64,000 bases of DNA from Mediannikoviicoccus sp037890055 (GTDB taxonomy: Bacteria > Bacillota > Clostridia > Tissierellales > Peptoniphilaceae): assembly GCA_037890055.1 (NCBI GenBank), contig JBBKBD010000005.1; one strand, given 5' to 3'. The notes beneath the pieces are model-generated. The model had not been told where the DNA came from and searched no databases. It saw only the letters and a program-made list of their open reading frames with translations. The position numbers and the translations under genes were made by a program. Positions 59,524-64,000 of the stretch are shown here, piece after piece. The number at the start of each line of letters is the position of its first letter. Position 1 is the first letter of the stretch.

Positions 59524-59928
59524 TTGGCACAAAAGAAAGCAAAAGCTCGTTCAACTAAAACAAAGAGAAGAGTTAGAAAAAATATTGATAAAGGTCAAGC
59601 ACATATAGTATCATCATTCAACAATACTATGGTTAGTTTAACAGACCTTCAAGGCAATCTTATTTCTTGGGCATCAGCAGGTCAATTAGGCTTCCGTGGA
59701 TCAAGAAAATCCACTCCTTTTGCAGCGCAAGAAGCAGCACAAGAAGCGGCTAAAAAAGCTATGGAACATGGATTAAAAGTAGTTGAAGTATATGTTAAAG
59801 GACCTGGTTCAGGAAGAGAAGCAGCTATAAGATCACTACAAGCTTCAGGACTTGAAATCAGCCTTATCAAAGACGTAACACCAGTTCCTCATAATGGTTG
59901 TAGACCACCTAAGAGAAGAAGAGTTTAA
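59524..59928 (+). CDS. rpsK: 30S ribosomal protein S11
   Basis: 134 aa; HIVSSFNNTMVSLTDLQGN and DVTPVPHNGCRPPKRRRV. TTG start. Followed by 52 bp and rpoA rather than by rpsD. Confidence 0.97.
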   Translation: MAQKKAKARSTKTKRRVRKNIDKGQAHIVSSFNNTMVSLTDLQGNLISWASAGQLGFRGSRKSTPFAAQEAAQEAAKKAMEHGLKVVEVYVKGPGSGREAAIRSLQASGLEISLIKDVTPVPHNGCRPPKRRRV

Positions 59929-59980
59929 TATAAGTAAATTAATATTCTTAACTCAACGTACTTCATAGGAGGCGCAAATT

Positions 59981-60913
59981 ATGACACAAAACTTAATGGC
60001 TAAGATTGAAATAGCAGATATCAACGAAGAAAAAAATCATGGAAAATTTGTTATAGCTCCTTTAGATAGAGGTTTTGGAACTACACTTGGGAATGGATTG
60101 AGAAGAGTACTTCTTTCATCTCTTCCCGGAACTGCAGTTACCAAGGTGCATATACAAGACGTACTACATGAATTCTCAACAGTAAAAGGTGTTTTAGAAG
60201 ATGTTTCCGAGCTCATATTAAACATCAAAGCAATATCTTTAAAGAGCTTAACAACTGAGCCCATAGATATTGATATAGATCTTAAAGGGCCATGCATCTT
60301 CACAGCAAAAGACCTTGAGCAAGATGTAAACTTGGAAGTTGCAAAACCAGACCAATATATTGCAACATTAAACGAAGATGCACACTTAAAGATGAGTCTT
60401 CGAATAGAAAATGGAAAAGGCTATAGAGTTTCCGATTTGAACAAATCAGAAGAAGATCCAATAGGAGTTATTCCGATAGATTCTACATTTACACCAGTTA
60501 CAAAAGTTAACTTTGAGATTACAGAACTTGTATCTAACAAAGAAAAATTGGAACTGGACATATGGACAGACGGAACTATATCAGCTCAAGAAGCGTTAGC
60601 TCAAGGAGCTCAGATATTAACAGATTATCTAGCTATATTTATAGACCTACCGGAATACACTTTTGAAGAAGAGGTAGAGGACGAAGAAGAGTCTGCTATA
60701 GAAGACTTATTATCTACAAGCATAGAAGAGCTTGACCTTTCCCTAAGATCATTCAACTGTTTAAAGAGATCGGATATAAACACAGTTGGAGATATAATAT
60801 CAAAGGGCGTTGAGGAATTAAGCAAGATAAAGAATTTTGGTAGGAAGTCCTTTGAAGAAGTGGAATCTAAAATCCATGAATTGGGCTTAGAATTTTCAGA
60901 GAAAGAAGATTAG
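59981..60913 (+). CDS. rpoA: RNA polymerase alpha subunit
   Basis: 310 aa. N-terminal assembly domain (FVIAPLDRGFGTTLGNGLRRVLLSSLPG), acidic linker around residue 225, and C-terminal DNA/activator-binding domain (SLRSFNCLKRSDINTVGDI, IKNFGRKSFEEV). RBS TAGGAGG. Confidence 0.98.
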   Translation: MTQNLMAKIEIADINEEKNHGKFVIAPLDRGFGTTLGNGLRRVLLSSLPGTAVTKVHIQDVLHEFSTVKGVLEDVSELILNIKAISLKSLTTEPIDIDIDLKGPCIFTAKDLEQDVNLEVAKPDQYIATLNEDAHLKMSLRIENGKGYRVSDLNKSEEDPIGVIPIDSTFTPVTKVNFEITELVSNKEKLELDIWTDGTISAQEALAQGAQILTDYLAIFIDLPEYTFEEEVEDEEESAIEDLLSTSIEELDLSLRSFNCLKRSDINTVGDIISKGVEELSKIKNFGRKSFEEVESKIHELGLEFSEKED

Positions 60914-60925
60914 GAGGAGGCGTAA

Positions 60926-61267
60926 ATGGCAAACCTTAGAAAACTTGGTAGAAGATCAGACCATAGAGATGCTATGCTTAGAAACCAAGTTCAATCTCTT
61001 CTTGAACACGGAAGAATCAAAACTACTTTAACTAGAGCAAAAGAAACTAGAAGAGTAGCAGAAAAGATGATCACCCTTGCAAAAAAAGGTGATTTACACT
61101 CAAGAAGACAAGTAATGGCTTATGTATATAGAGATGACATTGCACATAAGTTATTTGAAGAAATAGCTCCGCAATACGAAGAGAGAAACGGTGGTTATAC
61201 TAGAATTTTAAAACTAGGACCTCGTATGGGCGATTCAGCGGAAATGTGTATATTAGAACTTGTTTAA
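60926..61267 (+). CDS. rplQ: 50S ribosomal protein L17
   Basis: 113 aa; RKLGRRSDHRDAMLRNQVQSL and ARETRRVAEKMITLA-type helix. RBS AGGAGG 12 bp after rpoA. Confidence 0.97.
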   Translation: MANLRKLGRRSDHRDAMLRNQVQSLLEHGRIKTTLTRAKETRRVAEKMITLAKKGDLHSRRQVMAYVYRDDIAHKLFEEIAPQYEERNGGYTRILKLGPRMGDSAEMCILELV

Positions 61268-61306
61268 TGTAAACAAGTAGTAGGAAAGATAGATTTGAAC
61301 TGTGGC

Positions 61307-61340
61307 TTAAAATTATCCGCGGCAAAATAATTTTAAGGAG
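61307..61340 (+). promoter_or_regulatory. Hairpin beside the rpsD ribosome binding site
   Basis: TTAAAATTAT (61307-61316) is the exact reverse complement of ATAATTTTAA (61327-61336), loop of 10. The 3' arm runs directly into AAGGAG (61335-61340). Formation would hide or present the RBS; S4 is a known autoregulator in other bacteria. Confidence 0.6.
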
Positions 61341-61348
61341 ATTATGAT

Positions 61349-61945
61349 ATGGCAAAAATGATGCAACCAAGATTCAAGCAAGCAAGAAGACTTGGATTAA
61401 ATGTTTCAGGACATCCAAAGGCTGAAAAGAGAATGGGAAAAGGCCTTGGAAGAGAAGACAAGAAACTAACAGAATATGGTAGACAATTACTAGAAAAACA
61501 AAGACTTCGTGCTTATTATGGAGTAATGGAAAAACAATTCTTTAACTACTTCAAAAAAGCATACAAATCTCAAGAATCTACAGGGGACGCTTTAGTTAAA
61601 ATGCTAGAAACAAGACTAGACAACTTAACATATAGAGCAGGATTTGCTTCATCAATCAGACAAGCAAGACAAATGGTAGTTCATGGACACATCTTAGTAA
61701 ATGGTAAAAAGGTAAACATCCCTTCATACCAAGTACAACCAGGAGATGAACTTGAACTAAGAGAAAAATCAAGAAAAAATGAAATGTTCAAAGAAAACTT
61801 TGAAACTAATTTCAGCTATTCACTTCCATACATTTCAAAAGCGGAAGGATTTAAAATTAAATTAGATAGAATGCCTGAAAGAGAAGAAGTACCTATTGAA
61901 ATCACAGATTCATTAATAGTAGAGTTCTACTCAAGACTAGTATAA
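61349..61945 (+). CDS. rpsD: 30S ribosomal protein S4
   Basis: 198 aa; PRFKQARRLGLNVSGHPKAEKR start, DNLTYRAGFASSIRQARQMVVHGHILVNGKKVNIPSY S4 domain. Placed after rplQ with an 81-bp gap instead of between rpsK and rpoA, with its own structured leader. Ends at a strong terminator. Confidence 0.97.
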   Translation: MAKMMQPRFKQARRLGLNVSGHPKAEKRMGKGLGREDKKLTEYGRQLLEKQRLRAYYGVMEKQFFNYFKKAYKSQESTGDALVKMLETRLDNLTYRAGFASSIRQARQMVVHGHILVNGKKVNIPSYQVQPGDELELREKSRKNEMFKENFETNFSYSLPYISKAEGFKIKLDRMPEREEVPIEITDSLIVEFYSRLV

Positions 61946-61953
61946 TCATTAAG

Positions 61954-61982
61954 CCGGGAAGTTCGTCTTCTCGGTATTTTTG
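61954..61982 (+). terminator. Intrinsic terminator ending the ribosomal cluster
   Basis: CCGGGAAG (61954-61961) pairs with CTTCTCGG (61967-61974), one G-T pair, then T-rich. Confidence 0.85.
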
Positions 61983-62089
61983 TGCCCAAAAATAATTATA
62001 ACCATACATAAAGGGTATATAACAACTTGAAAAGAAATATCAAAGAACATATAATTATTTAATAAAGGAAAATAAAAGAGGAGATAAAA

Positions 62090-62467
62090 ATGGAAGACAA
62101 ACTCTACATTGTTATGCAAAGACTAATAGATGAAAATGACGAATCAGGACTTTCAGATTACGCTATACAATTCCCATTTGGAAATATAGAAAATGTAAAA
62201 AAATTTAACGAAATAGCAAAAGAACTTTTTAGTTTAAAAGAAATAGAAAAAACAGACAGAAAGTTTACAATAGATATAAGCTCAAGTGACTATCGTATAA
62301 AAATGTCATCCCCAACAAAATACGATACACAGACAATTCAAATCGAAGACATAAAAAATGGAAAAGACAATGCGAAATTAAAAATCGTAGAACTAAACAA
62401 AGAAGAAATTAGAAACTTCTTTAAAAAACTTGTGAAAGAAGCAAAAAAAGAAGAAATATATCCATAA
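62090..62467 (+). CDS. Small cytoplasmic protein of unknown function
   Basis: 125 aa, no signal or membrane segment; mixed alpha/beta with a Lys-rich C-terminal helix. No family recognised. RBS AGAGGAGA at 62077-62084. 71 bp before the L,D-transpeptidase gene and probably co-transcribed with it. Confidence 0.65.
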   Translation: MEDKLYIVMQRLIDENDESGLSDYAIQFPFGNIENVKKFNEIAKELFSLKEIEKTDRKFTIDISSSDYRIKMSSPTKYDTQTIQIEDIKNGKDNAKLKIVELNKEEIRNFFKKLVKEAKKEEIYP

Positions 62468-62538
62468 GAAGATGTAAGACCAAAACACCCGCATCTATTA
62501 CAAGGTGCCATAAACACAAAATACATCAAGAGAGTAGG

Positions 62539-63867
62539 ATGAAAATGAAAAAAAAGATTATAATACCAATAATAATTGCAGTAATATACCTGGGAGGGGC
62601 GTTTTATTTTAAAAACTACTCATACCCTAAAACAACAGTAAACGGAGATAAAAAAGGATTTGTAGCAATAAAAGAAATAACAGATCCAAAATATGACGAC
62701 TACACACTTAAAGTAAAAGGCAAAAACAGCAAAGAAGACGAATTTACTGCTGAAGATTTAGACTTTAAAGTAGAAGAGAAAGAGCCATTAGAACTAAAAC
62801 AAAAAGAATTTTTGTGGTTTGTAGAAGTATTCAAGAAACATGACTATAAAGTCGACTACAACTATTCACTAAGCGAAGAAAAACTAGAAGAGGCAATAAA
62901 AAGTTCAAAACTAAGCCAAGGCGTAGAAAAATCAAAAGATGCAGAAGTAGAACTAGTAGGATCAAAATATGAAATCATACCAGAAAAATATGGCGACGAA
63001 CTAGATATGAAAAAAACAAAAGAAAGTATAATAACTGCATTCAAGAACAAAGAAAAAGAAATAGAACTAGACGAGGAATATATAAGACCAACAATAACAA
63101 AAGATAGCAAAGAGATAAGGGAAGAACTAGAAACAAAACAAAAACTCTTCTCCACAATATTGACCTTTGACTTTGACGATAGAAAATTCGAAGTAAAGGG
63201 CGATGAACTAATTTCATTTTACGACAAACTACAAGAAGGATATCAACTTAACAGAGACAGAGTTAGAGCATACGTGGCAGATCTTGCAAAAAAGACTGAT
63301 ACATTCGGAATCGATAGAAAATTCCAAACAACAGGAAGAGGCGAAGTTACAGTCGGTGGAGGAATATACGGATGGCAAATGGATGTAGACAAAACTACAG
63401 ACAACACAATGAAAGCCATAGAAAAAGCCGAAAACCAAAACGTTGAAATAGAATACAAACTACGCTCCCTAACAAGAGCAGAAAACGATATAGGAAACAC
63501 ATATATAGAAATAGACCTTACTAGACAACATTTATGGTTCTACAAAGAAGGAAATTTAGTAGTAGAATCAGACGTAATAACAGGAGCTCCATACGGAGGA
63601 AGAGAAACACCAACAGGAGTATTTAAAGTTTGGTCAAGAGAAACAGATAGAAACCTAACAGGAGAAAACTATAGCTCCCCTGTTTCATTCTGGATGCCAA
63701 TTAACTGGACAGGTGTAGGACTACACGATGCCTCATGGCAAGATAAATTTGGAGGACAACTTTACAAGTCAAGAGGATCAAGAGGATGTATAAATCTTCC
63801 GTATGAAGTAGCGAAAAAAATCTATACAGAAGTAAAAAACGAAACACCAGTAGTCATATACAAATAA
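62539..63867 (+). CDS. L,D-transpeptidase (YkuD domain) with N-terminal anchor
   Basis: 442 aa. One N-terminal TM helix (residues ~6-24) anchors it outside. A ~270-residue region with a VanW/PG_binding_4-like repeat layout follows, then a YkuD domain (~315-442). The YkuD domain has DLTRQHLWFYKEGNLVVESDV, His396 in GLHDASW and Cys417 in SRGSRGCINLP, the catalytic residues. Makes 3-3 crosslinks or attaches proteins to peptidoglycan. Start ATG 62539 or 62545; GAGTAGG precedes both. Confidence 0.92.
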   Translation: MKMKKKIIIPIIIAVIYLGGAFYFKNYSYPKTTVNGDKKGFVAIKEITDPKYDDYTLKVKGKNSKEDEFTAEDLDFKVEEKEPLELKQKEFLWFVEVFKKHDYKVDYNYSLSEEKLEEAIKSSKLSQGVEKSKDAEVELVGSKYEIIPEKYGDELDMKKTKESIITAFKNKEKEIELDEEYIRPTITKDSKEIREELETKQKLFSTILTFDFDDRKFEVKGDELISFYDKLQEGYQLNRDRVRAYVADLAKKTDTFGIDRKFQTTGRGEVTVGGGIYGWQMDVDKTTDNTMKAIEKAENQNVEIEYKLRSLTRAENDIGNTYIEIDLTRQHLWFYKEGNLVVESDVITGAPYGGRETPTGVFKVWSRETDRNLTGENYSSPVSFWMPINWTGVGLHDASWQDKFGGQLYKSRGSRGCINLPYEVAKKIYTEVKNETPVVIYK

Positions 63868-63883
63868 ATAATGTAAAAAATAT

Positions 63884-63912
63884 TTGACAAAACAACACTA
63901 TAATGATATTAT
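63884..63912 (+). promoter_or_regulatory. Promoter-like element immediately before a terminator
   Basis: TTGACA (63884-63889), 17 bp, TATTAT (63907-63912). The predicted start falls inside the hairpin at 63917, so any transcript would be tiny unless read through. Confidence 0.45.
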
Positions 63913-63916
63913 AATT

Positions 63917-63940
63917 AGGCACTCAGCGAAGTGCCTTTTT
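63917..63940 (+). terminator. Intrinsic terminator after the L,D-transpeptidase
   Basis: AGGCACT (63917-63923) pairs with AGTGCCT (63930-63936), loop CAGCGA, then T run. Confidence 0.85.
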
Positions 63941-63966
63941 AAATTCAAAAATTTGTTAAAAAACAT

Positions 63967-63995
63967 TTGACAAAGATGAATTAAATTGGTACTAT
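63967..63995 (+). promoter_or_regulatory. Promoter reading out of the window
   Basis: TTGACA (63967-63972), 17-bp spacer, TACTAT (63990-63995). Presumably drives a gene beyond 64000. Confidence 0.6.
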
Positions 63996-64000
63996 ATATG

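Overview
The window comes from an AT-rich, low-GC anaerobic Firmicute, most likely a Tissierellia or Peptoniphilaceae-type coccus (Peptoniphilus, Anaerococcus, Helcococcus and relatives). This rests on strong AGGAGG-type ribosome binding sites, the Gram-positive ribosomal operon order, a SCIFF peptide with its maturase, Bce-like two-component/ABC modules, scavenging of lipoate and queuosine precursors, and dispersed intergenic hairpin repeats of the TCATTCTGAGCG...GTCGAAGAATC type. The species call is inference. No tRNA, rRNA, CRISPR array, transposase or phage gene was seen.

Layout. 1-601 is the 3' end of a fused methionine sulfoxide reductase. 1139-4604 is a zinc uptake operon (ZinT-like lipoprotein, ZnuA-like binding protein with a large insertion, ZnuC, ZnuB) behind a promoter whose start region carries a near-consensus Fur-family box. 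4672-6693 holds a preQ1-I riboswitch, QueT, and a tandem of two class I glutamine-amidotransferase-fold proteins, one with its catalytic residues lost. 6705-9603 has a LysR regulator, a small membrane protein and a 532-residue membrane protein of unknown function. 9728-19228 contains two consecutive two-component + ABC (FtsX permease) modules, and 26426-31504 a third, Bce-like one. 19278-22803 is folate synthesis: folE, an HD-domain gene and a folB-folK fusion on the minus strand under a THF riboswitch, with folP nearby on the plus strand. 22882-26344 has a YitT-family protein, then lplA-lipA-queH.

31898-47080 is a patchwork. It has UDP-GlcNAc 2-epimerase with a glycosyltransferase, a YtrA-type GntR/ABC operon, an Orn/Lys/Arg decarboxylase, the SCIFF peptide and its radical SAM maturase, an orphan peptide-binding lipoprotein, and a polysaccharide-polymerase-like membrane protein. 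Two secreted-hydrolase + lipoprotein cassettes also lie here. One hydrolase has caspase/legumain-like His and Cys motifs; the other is an amidase-type protein split by an in-frame TAA.

47188-61945 is the S10-spc-alpha ribosomal supercluster with a structured leader. It includes secY, adk, a KOW protein, infA, rpmJ, rpoA and rplQ; map is absent from its usual place and rpsD lies last, behind its own hairpin. The window ends with a small unknown protein and an L,D-transpeptidase.

Items most worth following: the two secreted hydrolase/lipoprotein cassettes (one flanked by 15-bp direct repeats), the ZnuA insertion domain, the active/inactive C26 pair, the HD gene in the folate operon, the shared palindrome before two ABC modules, and the dense hairpin mosaics at 28036-28734 and 31505-31892.
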